This document shows positions 47,701 through 58,594 of a stretch of DNA of 64,000 nucleotides, piece after piece. How positions within the stretch are numbered: position 1 is the stretch's first letter; every line of letters starts with the position of its first letter. Location: assembly GCF_001659605.2 (NCBI RefSeq), contig NC_035178.2, forward strand, positions 32,319,127 to 32,383,126, in the 5' to 3' direction. A program made the translations under genes and the position numbers. The notes below the pieces were generated by a model. It was not told the DNA's origin. It did no database searches and worked only from the letters and a program-made list of their open reading frames with translations. This DNA comes from Manihot esculenta. Its lineage: Eukaryota > Streptophyta > Magnoliopsida > Malpighiales > Euphorbiaceae.

Positions 47701-48664
47701 CAAAATTGTTGTCAGTCAAGCTTCCATCTGCAGCTCCTTCTTCCTTGGGTACCTTTTGGAAGTAGGGGGAGACATTTTGAACCTCAATAGTAGCTTCTTC
47801 ATACAATCTTTTCCTCTTCTTTGATGACTTCTTCTGCTCACAATTGTTGTCAACCAAGCTGCTATCTGCAGCTCCTTCTTCCTTGGGTACCTTTTGGAAG
47901 TAGGGAGAGACATTTCGGACTGCAATACTAGCTCCTTTGCATGATTTTTTTATCTTCTTTGATTTCTTCTTCTGAACACAATTGTTGTCCGTCAAGCTGC
48001 TATCCACAGCTCCTTCTTCCTTGGCTACCTTTTGGCAGTAGGGGGAGACATTTCCAACTGCAACACCAGTCCTTTTGGATACCTTTTTGCTCTTCTTTGA
48101 CAATTTCATCTGCTCACCGTTGCCATTAGTCAAGCTACCATCAGCAGATTCCTTTTCTTCCTTGGGCACATCCTGGAAGTAAGGGGAGACATTTCGAACT
48201 GCGACACCAGTTCTTTCAGATGCCTTTCTGCTCTTCTTTGACAATCTCTTCTGCCCACCCTTGCCATCAGTCAAGCTACTATCAACACATTCCTTTTCTT
48301 CCTTGGGCACATTCTGGAAGTAGGGGGAGACATTTCGAACTGCAATACCAGTCCTTTCAGATGCCTTTTTGGTCTTCTTTGACAATTTCTTCTGCCCACC
48401 CTTGCCATCAGTCAAGCTACTATCAGCACATTCCTTTTCTTCCTTGGGCACATTCTGGAAGTAGGGGAAGACATTTACAGTAAGACCAGCGCTTTGACAT
48501 GATTTTTTGGTCTTCTTTGACAACAAATCCTTAACGTCTTTGCTGTTAGTCATGCTGCTATTTGCAGCTTCTTTTTCCTTGGGTGCCTTCTGGAAGTAGG
48601 GGGAGACAGTTCGAACAACAAGACCAGCTCTTTTGCACGGCTTAAGAACCTCTATATCATCCAT
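41789..48664 (-). CDS. MBD4L: MBD4-like DNA glycosylase with expanded N-terminal repeats
   Basis: A base-excision-repair enzyme of the HhH-GPD superfamily. Plant MBD4L removes uracil or thymine from mismatches with guanine, in the nucleus, and lacks the methyl-CpG-binding domain of animal MBD4. Three coding exons on - join in frame: 48664-46796, 42222-42026 and 41909-41789, giving 728 residues. Residues 1-568 are twelve copies of a [19 protein letters not shown] repeat with Lys-rich linkers (probable nuclear localisation). The glycosylase domain starts near 569 with the family stretch [20 protein letters not shown], then [14 protein letters not shown]. Exon 2 carries the helix-hairpin-helix LHGVGK. 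Exon 3 carries [19 protein letters not shown] and the catalytic Asp (D710, in the PNDHMLN context, matching human D560). Intron 1 is about 4.6 kb and holds a MITE; intron 2 is 116 bases. The start is the first in-frame ATG of the exon. Confidence 0.92.
42223..45874 (-). other. Proximal part of intron 1 of the MBD4-like gene
   Basis: A long AT-rich intron. It contains a 15-base C run (42726-42740) and a dispersed repeat at about 42379-42530. At 44300-44520 a short phrase around GGACG-GGCTT recurs in several forms. I see no coding exon; short open frames at 43129-43326 and 45282-45704 have no recognised family. Confidence 0.45.
42379..42530 (-). repeat. Dispersed repeat, copy 1 (intron 1)
   Basis: About 150 bases that recur in the same orientation at 48810-48952. 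Shared phrases include AAGAAGCAAAACATGGATG, TTATTGGA and GCTTCATGAT. The copies are diverged with small gaps. Family unknown. Confidence 0.65.
45882..46614. mobile_element. MITE in intron 1 (hAT-like), 733 bases
   Basis: The ends CCATGGTTTTAAA and TTTAAAAACCATG are inverted repeats and ATTGTCA flanks both sides (45875-45881 and 46615-46621; the eighth base is A versus G). The inner flanks carry inverted GTAACGGC / GCCGTTA-type words. A C-rich run lies at about 46522-46541. No coding capacity is seen. Confidence 0.75.
46961..48613 (-). repeat. Twelve-unit in-frame coding repeat in MBD4-like exon 1
   Basis: Units of about 43-49 codons each contain (N)VSPYFQ-VPKEE, then a Ser/Asp/Asn-rich spacer and a Lys-rich block (SKKSKK). 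Variants include [21 protein letters not shown] and VSSYSQN. The central units (5-9) are most alike, which suggests recent unequal exchange there, while the first and last are more diverged. Confidence 0.9.
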
Positions 48665-48731
48665 CTCCAATTGCTGCCCTATGGCCACACAAAAATAAGG
48701 AGAAATCTTAAGAAATTCTGTGGTCCCTTCT
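48665..48731 (-). other. Probable 5' leader in MBD4-like exon 1
   Basis: From a possible splice acceptor (CTGGTCAG, exon start 48731) to the ATG. The frame remains open through this stretch and encodes another ISPYF motif, although no in-frame ATG precedes it. The upstream noncoding exon does not supply one either. Confidence 0.4.
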
Positions 48732-48809
48732 CTGACCAGATGCAATGTTCATGGATTGTAAAGATGCAACAGTTTTTAGGCTAGGGCAAATAAAATGTGA
48801 AGAAAGAAT

Positions 48810-48952
48810 AAAGAAAGAAGCAAAACATGGATGTGTTATGTGGGAATTGAAAGGACACCTAAAAAGAAACAAATCAATACCAAGCCAAATTATTGGAAAG
48901 TGATAGCAATAAAACATGCCAAATCTTACATAGCCATGCTTCATGATAGCAA
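48810..48952 (-). repeat. Dispersed repeat, copy 2 (5' leader intron)
   Basis: The partner of the copy at 42379-42530, in the same orientation. The two copies bracket the large repeat-bearing exon. Confidence 0.65.
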
Positions 48953-49895
48953 AAAAAAAAATGCATGTTATCAAAATGAAAAAGGAATAAAAGAGATGAA
49001 ATAAACACAAACCCACAGAAGAAATTGAATAGATAAACACAACCCTGAACCAACAGAAGAAATGCTCCAAAGAAATTGAATACATAAGCACATAAAAGAA
49101 GTGCTACAAAAGAAAGGGCATAAGAGAAATTGAATACATATACAAAACCCACATAAGCAGCATTTCAGATCTCAGAAGCACATAAACACAAAATCCTCAG
49201 AAGCAAAGCACATTTCAAGCCCAACAGATAAAAGGAAAATGAAATAAACCTGTGAGGTAAGACTGGTGCAGCAGCACAGGAGCCACAGCAGCAAAGGGAG
49301 CAGAGTGGTGACCAGTATGGAAGAGCATCAGCCTAAAGGAGTCCTTGCCATGGTCCAGTTCAAATCGTGAAGCGGACCCGGTAACCACTTCCAGTTTCCG
49401 AAGAGGACCAAAACCTCATAATAAGGAGGCCGGTTCCACTTCTTGGAGTGTGCATGTGTAGGGCTTATATAAGACCAAGGACTTAGTTAAAATTCCATAG
49501 TTTTGACAATGATTCAGTCCAGTCCTAAGTGTGTGCGCCTTGTATGCATGTGTTTATATCTCTAAGGAAAAAAAAAAAAAAAAAATAGGACCTGAATCGG
49601 CCACACATAAAATTTTGATTTTCCTATTTTTTTTAATTTACATTAGTTGGTTTAGTTCCTTTAATCAAAATTTATATAATCTAACGTGTAAAATATTAAC
49701 ATTATAATAGTTTTAAAAAAAATTCAAATCGTGATCGAGTCCTAACAGAACGGCAACCATTTTCAAATTGAAACGGTTTACAAACGAAACTGTTTCGAAT
49801 CAAAATGGTTAGGAACCAGCAATTTCAGTCCAAATCTAGACTGAAACCAGCCTCTGGCCGAGTCTAACCAAAAAGGTATAGATGAGAGGAAGGTG

Positions 49896-49955
49896 GTGTG
49901 GTGTGGTGTGGTGTGGTGTGGTGTGGTGTGGTGTGGTGTGGTGTGGTGTGGTGTG
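49896..49955. repeat. (GTGTG)12 pentanucleotide microsatellite
   Basis: Twelve perfect GTGTG units in the probable 5' leader intron or promoter region of the MBD4-like gene. A perfect array of this length is expected to vary between individuals. Confidence 0.95.
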
Positions 49956-50533
49956 AGAGAGGGATTGTAACCGGTCGGTTTAGTTCCAAAACAAATTAAA
50001 AAACATAAGGGAAAAAAGTAAAATTTACCAATAGATCTTTTATAAATTTGAAATTTGATGGACTAACTACAGAAAAAAAATTAAGGAAATAGTTAATTAA
50101 TAGACTTTTAAAATGTAAAACTTATTTTTTAAAATCAAAAAGATTAAGTAATAATTTTTTTTTATAATATAAGGATTAAAGAGTAATTTTAAAAAAAAAA
50201 ATGAAAGAGAACTGAGTAGAGATGGATCCAAATCAAACCAAACCCAAAAGTTAGGTCGGTCCGTTGGTTTGATTCCTCACAAGATCCAGAAAAACACAGC
50301 AATTACCATTTCTTTCCAGCAAGGACAAGATGCCCAGTAGCATGCAGCAGTAAATTCAGATATCACCCAACAACAGTTACCAAGAATTCAAAAAAATTTC
50401 ACATCATTGTATTACATCCTCAAATCAGATTATATGATCAAATCGAGGATAGCATAACTAAACACAGGAAATTGAAATCAACAACAACACATACTCAAAT
50501 GACATACCCAAATCCAAAACAAGAAGTAATTAC

Positions 50534-50850
50534 CTTGAAATAACCTTGTGACAACTCAACAAAATAATTGGTTCTTCACTCGTATGGTTCCCCTCAGCAA
50601 TCTTAGTGTTTCCCAATCCCAGAATTTTCAGAAGTCTCAATCTTAAACTGCGTGAGTCGATGGTTCTTCACTTATTCACTCGAGTTCCATCGTATCGATT
50701 CGTCGCAGAAGCGAAACGCAAGCAGACGGCGGATCGGTGGATTCTGAAAGAAAAGGGCACAGTGGAACAGAGAGTGTGGGTCGACGGCTGGAATATGCAA
50801 GAAGAAGATGCACTCACAGTGAGACTGAGTGCGGTGTCCTTGGATTTTTA
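50534..50850 (-). promoter_or_regulatory. Putative first noncoding exon of the MBD4-like gene, with a short upstream ORF
   Basis: On the minus strand a pyrimidine-rich leader ends at a consensus donor TTTCAAG/GTAATT (exon end 50534). It contains ATG-GAA-CTC-GAG-TGA, a four-codon upstream frame. The long open frame on the opposite strand (50606-50851) is most likely antisense to this leader. The transcription start near 50850 is inferred. Confidence 0.4.
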
Positions 50851-51958
50851 GCAGAAGATTGAGAGACTGCTAAGGTTTAGGTTTTTCCTTTCCTTGAATT
50901 ATGGTTTAGGTTTCCTTTCCTTGAATTAATAATTCTTTTAAATTTTTATATTTTTAAAATATTTTTTAAAATTTTAAAATTAAAAAATAAAAAATATTTT
51001 TTTCCTTCTCCAAGTAGTAAAATTTTTACTTTAACGATAGTCATTTTTCTATCACACAATTTTCTATTACTTCTCATCCGATCTCTCATTGTTTTGCAAC
51101 CTTTCGGTCTCTCTAAACATACAAAAAATAGAAACAATTTCAAAATTCAACATCTTTTTTTTATTTTTATTTTCTGATAATTTTATTTCTCTTCTTATCT
51201 TTATTTTCTCAAAATATATTTGAATGATAATAAATTTCCTTTACTGTATAATTGTAATATCAATAATCAGTTTTGTACTCACTAATCCTTGCAAATCTGT
51301 AACTCTTCTTGGACAATGAAAGAATCTTCTATTTTAATGGATATATTTCATGATTTTGATTTTCATGTTTTAAAAATTTAGTGGGTTTTGTTGTGAGATT
51401 GTATTTGAACAACTTTTCATCTTTTTATTTATAATTTATTTGTTTTTTATTTTTATTATTTATAATATAAAATTAATAGTTTATAATTAAAAAATTATTT
51501 TATTAATTTATTTAACTATGTTAATTAACATTTTAAATTTAAAATTATTAGGTCAATATTAAAAGTCGAAATACTTATTGGGTCTAAAAAATATTTAAGA
51601 ACTTTTTGATTATTGGTTAATAGTTAAGGAATTAAAATAAGATTTTTATTTAAGTTCAAATATACTCCTTGACTATATATCGAGAAGCCTATTTTAAAAT
51701 TTTGGATGAAATAACCTATAAATTTTTTTTAAAAAAATTTTAAAAAAACAAGATATTTGCATTGCAATACTGCAAATGCAACAAATTATTATAGTAATAA
51801 TTATAGTGAAGATAAATTATACAAAAACTAATCTTATGGTAATAGTCTATTTAAACAAAATTTTGTCATAGTATTCGCCTAAGTATTATAATATTGTGGT
51901 ATATATCTATAAGAAACTCACTGCAAACTTGAGCCAATATGTAATATAGACACTACTG

Positions 51959-54900
51959 TTACCCTAATTTCCTATGGCGAGAAATTTGAAGGATATTGAC
52001 TAGTATTATACAAAACTTGTGAATCCATTTCACACATACAGCCGATAACCCAAAAGTATAATCCAATTTGATACCTTCTACATTTCTCGCGCTTTTCCTA
52101 CTAGAGTTGACAAGCACCAAACTCGCGCTAGCTATACCATGCACTTTATGCCCTGCATTATTGGTAATTATCACAGCTATAACTGCAGGAAAAAACTTAT
52201 TCTTCCATGATACATCACAAGGTTAAAGAATCACTAAGGAAGAAAAAAATTGTACATCACAATTAGCCAATTGAGCATGTATACAAGGAGAAGGAACAAC
52301 AAAAACACCACTTTAGTATAACTGTGAAAAATCAAGGAATATACAGGACAAAGCAAGCATAGGATAAGGAGCCATTTTATAAAAAACATACCGATTTTGC
52401 TCCTTCCATATATACCAAAGCATAAGCTTGTAAGAGACAACAATAAGGAACTCCCATGCTCTATCTTAGAATGTGCCAGCAAAGCCTCCCACCATAGGAG
52501 AAAGTTAGGAAAACCAGTAGAAATAGGTTTATATGTGTAGAGACTTATAAACCATATTAAGCGAGTATGGAAACAATGAAAAAATATATGCTCCAAAGTT
52601 TCAGACTCAGACTAACAAATAGGACACCGAGAATCCTCTAGACAACCTCTCTTAACTAAATTAGTTAATACCGACAAAGCATTATGAAAAATGCGCCAAA
52701 AAAATCTTTCAATTTCGCATAATCTAAAGGGACCAGACACTTCTCCATGTCTCTGATTGAGGAATCACAAAAGAAGACGGATGAGTGGCCAAGCCTAAAC
52801 ATGACTACTATGTATCAAAAATTTAAACCTAGAATGAACATTATATTAGCCATCCCTCGTGTAACACCAAACTAATACATCAGGAGTGCCAAGAGGTGCA
52901 ATTGGAACTGCTAAAATTATTGTAACCTGTTGTTGTGGAAAGAGGTGCAATTGGAACTGCTAAAATTATTGTAGCCTGTTGTTGTGGAAAGTGGCTAAAC
53001 ACAAGTTGTTGGTTCCAATTAAGGGCATTATGATCAATTAAATCTGACACCATACAAACATCATCTGGATACGCAGGAGATCACTCTAACAAGAAACTGT
53101 CAAACTGAGGTAACCAAGGGTTAAACCAAATGCAAGTAGCTCTGCCATCACCAATGTTTATATGTACACATTTACGTAATACATCCCTACTAACTAAAAG
53201 ACTCTATCAAATCTAGGAGCTATTATGCTTATATCTGACCTCCCAAAATAATGCATGTGAAAAATACAAGCCTTTCAAAATCGTAGCCCATAAACTAGAT
53301 GGATTACGAATGAGTCTCCAATATTGTTTTGCCAAAGTAGCCAAATTAAAGTTTTCAAAATCCATAAAATCTAAATCACTGCTGAACTTTGGACTATAAG
53401 ACTTGTTGCCAACTTACCCATTTAATTTTAGAATTTTGATCACCACCCCCACTAAAATTGGGACAACAAACTGGTAAGTTTAGCAGAAAATTACTTAGGA
53501 TACAAAAAGATGGATATTGAATAAGTAGGGATAGCAGCCAACACAGACTAAAGCATCGTGGTACGTCCAACATGTGACAATAGCTTTTGCTTCTATGACT
53601 GAGTCATTGCTCGTATTCGATCCTCCACTACTACCAAGGCTTATTGACGGGAACATCCCAACAGCATTGGCAATCTCAAATATCTATCAGAAGAAGATAC
53701 CTCATGCATAGAAAACCATGATAAAATATCTCGCTGTAGATTCAACAGCGTATGATTGTTGAATAAGATACGCAACTTCTAAAAGTTAATAAACTGGCCA
53801 GTAGCCAGAGTATAGGACTCTAATATGCATAATAAATGCATAACAAATCACTTGCCTCCTCTCGAGATGCTTGTGCAAATAATAAAGTATCATCTACAAG
53901 TAATATATTAATGACTACTGGAGCATACCGAGATACCTTAATGCCATGAACAAGACCTCGATCATGCGCCAAAGATAATATGAAAGAGCTTGAAAAATAA
54001 ATAAAAACAAATATGGAGACAAAGAATCCCTTTGCTTGATATCTCTAGAAGGGACAAAAGGAGCAGAAGAAACACCATTAATTAAAATAGAAAAACTAAC
54101 AGTCGATATGCACTGCATCATATGTACCTATTGAGAAGCACTATATGCAAAAAGTGCCAATCCACCTAATCATAAGCCTTATACATATCCAGTTTTAAAA
54201 CCATTGAATGCAACTGACTCCTAGATGTCTTGAGATAATGAAACACTTTATGAGCAATTACAAGATTATCTTGAATAGTCTTACCAGACACAAAAATATT
54301 CTGATATGTAGGGATAAGAGAATGCTTCCATGGCTTCAACCTATTAATAATGATCTTTAAAATAATCTTATAAACAAAATTGCACAAGCTAATGGATCAG
54401 AATTGGTGAATACTAATAGGATTATGGCATTTTGGAATAAGAACTATATTAGTCATGTTAACTCTTTAAGTAAAAAACCCGTTTCATAAAAGTTATGCAC
54501 AACTTAAAAAAGAGACGCCCCACAACATGCCAATTATACTAATAGAAAAAATTAGAAAAATCATCAGGACCTGGTACTTTATTACCTCCTAATTAGAAGA
54601 TAGTCGTACGCAATTCCTCATTCGAGATAAGTGATAACAAAGTTTCATTAAGCTCCAGAGTAACTAGAGAAGGAATAAAATTGAGAACCCGATCACATCC
54701 TTGAAGAGAGCCAACAATATATAGTTGGTAGAAGAAATTTCCGATAAAAGGCTAAAAAATCATGTTTTGTCCCCTTCCTGCAACCATTGTATCCAAGAGC
54801 ATTATTTCCAATGCAACTCATCACGACACCACAATTCATGAATTTTAAAAAGCAAATGGACCTCATTAGCTGCATTAAAAGAATTAGAAGGCTAAGAATA

Positions 54901-55437
54901 AACATCTTTCAACTATTGTTGAAGCTCTCACAACTCATGCATGGTTCTACTAAAATGAGTTTGATGCCAACCACTAAGCTTAAACCTACATAATTGTAGT
55001 TTACGTGCAAAAGAAAACATATGTGAACCATGACAAGGAACTTCTTAGGCTCGCTGAATCACTTCAGTGCATTGAGGATGCACTAGCCACTTAGATTCAA
55101 TCGAATCAAAAACTTATACTTAGTAGCAAAAGTAGAGTTAAGGAACCAAATCAGGGGGTGATGATCAGTTTCTAGCAAGGCTTCATGAAAAACATGAGCA
55201 CGAGAAAAGTTTTATAACCAGTCAAAAGCAACTAGACCAGATCTAAGCATTGTTGAATATCATAGTCACCAAAATGCTTATTGAACCAAGTAAAAGAAGC
55301 ACCTTTCCATGCCAATTCAAGAAGAGCGCAAGCCGAATAAAGTTCTCAAAACCTTCTGCTTCAGAAAACCGCACTTCACAACCCCCCACCTTATAATCTT
55401 GGCTTATAATGACATTAAAATCTTCAATATAGCACAT
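51959..55437 (-). pseudogene. Decayed L1-type LINE
   Basis: Minus-strand fragments appear in LINE order. An endonuclease remnant (55437-55243) has IEDFNVIISQ. RT fragments follow at 54387-54166 (NRLKPW, then VLKLDMYKAYD) and 54121-53915 (INGVSSAPFVPSRDIKQRDSLSPYLF). A zinc-binding zf-RVT-like region (52620-52234) has EHIFFHCF. A C-terminal RNase H-like piece lies at 52174-51959. All are separated by stops and frameshifts, and ends are not recognisable. A 49-base tandem duplication lies within it at 52891-52988. Confidence 0.8.
52891..52988. repeat. 49-base tandem duplication inside the LINE remnant
   Basis: The block beginning AAGAGGTGCAATTGG is repeated once head to tail (52891-52939 and 52940-52988) with one difference seen (GTAACC versus GTAGCC). 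It indicates a recent local duplication in dead sequence. Confidence 0.85.
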
Positions 55438-55499
55438 GGAAGATTCGACAATTTGTTAAGACACTGCAAATCAGTCCATAACTAATCCCTGCTACCTCT

Positions 55500-57689
55500 G
55501 TCAGCATAACCATATACAAAAGTCATATGCCATTGATATTCCGTATTAACTTTTTATACCAGACAATCTAAATGTTGGAACACTATACGAGTGGTTAATA
55601 AAAAAAATTATTCCACCATAGCAATAAACCTCCCACACGTCCCACTGGGTCTACTACTATAGAAAAGGAATATCCACATCAATGTTGTAATCTGGACATA
55701 TATGTACATTAATTCTTAGTTTCAATTAGAAAAAATATGGAAGTTTTATACTTATAGAGAAGGGCTTGAAGAGCTTTTATTGCTAGGGGGTTATCCAATT
55801 CCTTGATAATTCCACACTAAAGTCATCATAAGGGCTCAAGTGGTTGTTAACAGGCCACCTAGGTATTGGAAAGACTTGAAGCTAGAGCTGCTATAAGAAT
55901 CACAACTAGAAATATATATATATATTTCAACCTCAGTAGTAGGACAGGCCAACAATTGGCCCTATTGAAGATAAAATCTAATGCTACCACGTGGAGAGGG
56001 TGAGAAGATGCTTGGCCAGCATATAGTATTCAATGGTGTTACTTGCAGATAGATAAGACCAATTCTCACTATTGTCCAAGCCTTGCACATGACCAGTACC
56101 CTCACTTAACCTGACTTCGGTGTGGTACTAAGAAAGCGATTAAACAGATACCATAAAGCACACTCGTATACTTTCCAGAAATAATGTGCACATTAACTAC
56201 CGCTTACAACCTTGTCTATTGAGAAGGTTGCCCACTTGTATTGAACTGAATTAAATTTTTAAAATAAAATCTCTCAAGATTGGTACCAAGATCTACAAGT
56301 ATAAAAACTCTACCCAATAACCTAGCTCTCCACTCTCTAATAGTAAAAAAAAAAAAACTTCATAGACTATAACCATTCTCGTGAAGCCACGTCATCTCGA
56401 TGGCTCCTTTCGTCTCTTCTCCATTTAAGCTTGAAATTGCTCAAGCATGCTTTTACCATCTTTAAAATCCATGTCCAAATTCCCTTTTTGTTTTTGTTTC
56501 ACGATTGAAAACTCTTATTCCCAAACTCTTCTCTTTCTCTCTCTTCTTCTCTTCTTGCCTTAAAGCTCTTCCTTTTTGTGAAAGATGAAAATAAAGATAA
56601 AATCTTTTTTTTTTCTAACTGCTGCTTCTCAAGTGTACTTGGCACTAATATAAAAAAAAACTTTAAAGATTCAACTTCAATGCCTTCAAAAGAAAAAACT
56701 TCACTACTTTTGTAAAGTGAGTAAAAATAATATTTTTATAATAAAAAATTGGAGGGAGAAAAAAATAAAAATATTATGGTTGTGTGGCAGTTTTTCTTTT
56801 TTTGACTGTACCTTTTTTCTATATTCACTTCTTTACTCTCTATACTAAACTCAATTAGACAGCCTCTTAGCTACATTAAGTTCATCATCTTATCTTAAAT
56901 CAGTAGCACCTGCACTAACTTCACTAGTAATCAATAATTCCTCAAATAACATATTCACACCTTTATTTGAGTTGTCTAGACCCATAGCTCTAGATTTAAC
57001 TTTATATTTACCAACTCAATTGGTAGCAATTCATTTGTGTTGTTGGCTCGCTATGCTATACTGAATCTAACATTGAGAGGTACTAATTCCTTCACTGTCT
57101 TACTATTTGTCATTGCTTATATGTAGTAGATTTGATATGCCTAAACATTTATTAATCTCTCTATTAGAATTTAAAAGTTCATATTCTTAAAAATAGAGAG
57201 TGTTCGAAGAGGACAATGGAAGAATATACTTCATTGATGGGTTTAAAATATGTGATGAAGAACTTTTATGAATTTGATACTATTTGGGGCGTATGATAAG
57301 AAAGCCAAAGAAGTACTAAGAGAAAGATGACATTTGCCTAGGATTTGAAGAGTAAAAACCCTAACATTTTTAGTTGTTATGTGCATTTAATGAAATCCCT
57401 GCCTTCATTTATAATTTTTTTTTTCATACAATTTATACTCATTAAAATATCAAAAAGCAATTGCTAATAATAAGTAGAAAATTTAAATTTAAAAAGAAAA
57501 AGTGTAGATGATGAAATGAAGTGAGGAAAATAGAAAATGAAAGAGAAAATAGAAGTGAGAGAAAAGTAAATAGATAAATGAGAAAAAAATAATAGAAAAT
57601 ATACAAAAGTAAGAAAAAGGGGGAAATGAAAGAAAATAGAGAAAAGAAAGAAAATAAAAGAAAAACAATAGACGACATGATAAAAATGA
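55500..57689. other. Intergenic, AT-rich, no recognised gene
   Basis: I see an AT dinucleotide run at about 55912-55925 and a purine-rich stretch at 57480-57690. That stretch gives several overlapping Phe/Ser-rich frames on the minus strand, which are low complexity and not genes. Confidence 0.4.
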
Positions 57690-58200
57690 AAAATAAAGAA
57701 TGCACATTTGGCAGTGTTGTGCTTCATCTGATATTTATCAAAGACTGCAAATGATATGCTTATTTTTATTATGTCATCTACCTACACCTCTGCATTCCGA
57801 CCTATCTGTTCTTTAAAAATTTTGTTCATCAACCTCTTATAGGTTGTCCCTGCATTTTTTAACCCGAAAAGTATTGCCTTATGACAGTATGTGTCATCTC
57901 TAGTTATGAACGAGGTTTTTTCTTTGTTAGCTTCATTCATGGAGATTTGATGATAACCTGACATAACATCTAAAGAAGATAAGTAATCAAATCTGCCTGT
58001 AGCATCGACTAAATTATTAATATTAAGAAGGGGATAACAATCTTTTGAGCAAGCCTGATTAAGGTCAGTAAAGTCTATACACATCTGGTATTTATCGTTA
58101 GACTTTTTTTACAAGGACGAGATTGGCCAACCACTATGGGTATGCTACTTTCCTTACAAATTTAGCTTCTAGTAATTTATCTACCTCCAACCTTGTAGCT
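57690..58200 (-). pseudogene. Ty3/gypsy reverse transcriptase fragment (Tat-like)
   Basis: Minus-strand translation gives EVDKLLEAKFVRKV, then after a break MCIDFTDLNQACSKDCYPL, SGYHQI, FGLKNAGTTYKRLMNKIF and the catalytic VDD box, preceded by an in-frame stop where Tyr is expected. The FTDLN-AC-KD and FGLKNAG signatures are those of the Tat/Ogre/Retand lineage. RNase H and integrase are absent. Confidence 0.75.
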
Positions 58201-58254
58201 TCTCTCTTCTCTACTCCAATCCCAACCTTGATTGTATGTGTTGAGGTAAGGATC

Positions 58255-58512
58255 ATGTCTTGGCTGTCTATAGAATCCTCCAAATCCATGTACTTGTTGG
58301 TCATTGAATCCTCCAAATGCATGCACTTGTTGGTCATCCTCATAAAGCATAGGACATTGATATGTTGGATGTCCTACATATGCGCAAATCCTACATGGTC
58401 TGATTTGCTGAAACTATTGAGCTTGTTGAGCTCGACCTATGACATAACTGTTCACAATAGAGGTTAGTTCAGAAAGTTGAGCAGTGAGAATAGATGTACT
58501 TACCTCGGCCAT
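58255..58512 (-). pseudogene. gag fragment next to the 57.7-kb RT remnant
   Basis: ATG (58512) opens MAEVSTSILTAQLSEL. Later comes a zinc knuckle CRICAYVGHPTYQC with regular C-X2-C-X4-H-X4-C spacing, then stops. A short phrase containing GACCAACAAGT is tandemly duplicated on the minus strand. The knuckle and following sequence recall Athila-type gag, unlike the Tat-like RT that follows. Confidence 0.55.
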
Positions 58513-58573
58513 GAATCAGTTTCTTGAGTTCAGATCTAGTCATGAAAGAAAAATAAATAAGTTAAATCAATTT

Positions 58574-58589
58574 CCCGACAACGGCGCCA
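58574..58589 (-). other. Primer-binding site (tRNA-Asp-like)
   Basis: The minus strand reads TGGCGCCGTTGTCGGG a few bases inside the LTR end at 58595. It matches the TGGCGCCGTTGCCGGGG type used by Athila/Tat elements with one mismatch. It fixes the adjoining repeat as the 5' LTR of a minus-strand element. Confidence 0.8.
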
Positions 58590-58594
58590 ATTTT

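Noticed and set aside
46831..48483. Open frames on both strands of the MBD4-like exon other than the main frame
   Set aside because: They are shadows of the in-frame repeat array, and their periodic Ser/Leu or Arg/Lys composition follows from it.
41789..48664. A methyl-CpG-binding domain in the MBD4-like protein
   Set aside because: No such domain is visible; the region before the glycosylase domain is wholly the SPYF repeat array, as plant MBD4L proteins lack the domain.
50606..50851. 81-codon plus-strand frame
   Set aside because: It lies antisense to the probable MBD4-like first exon, has no known family match, and the minus strand shows a better leader with a consensus splice donor.
57442..57727. 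Three overlapping Phe-rich minus-strand frames resembling membrane proteins
   Set aside because: They come from a purine-rich low-complexity tract in three frames at once and carry no conserved motif.
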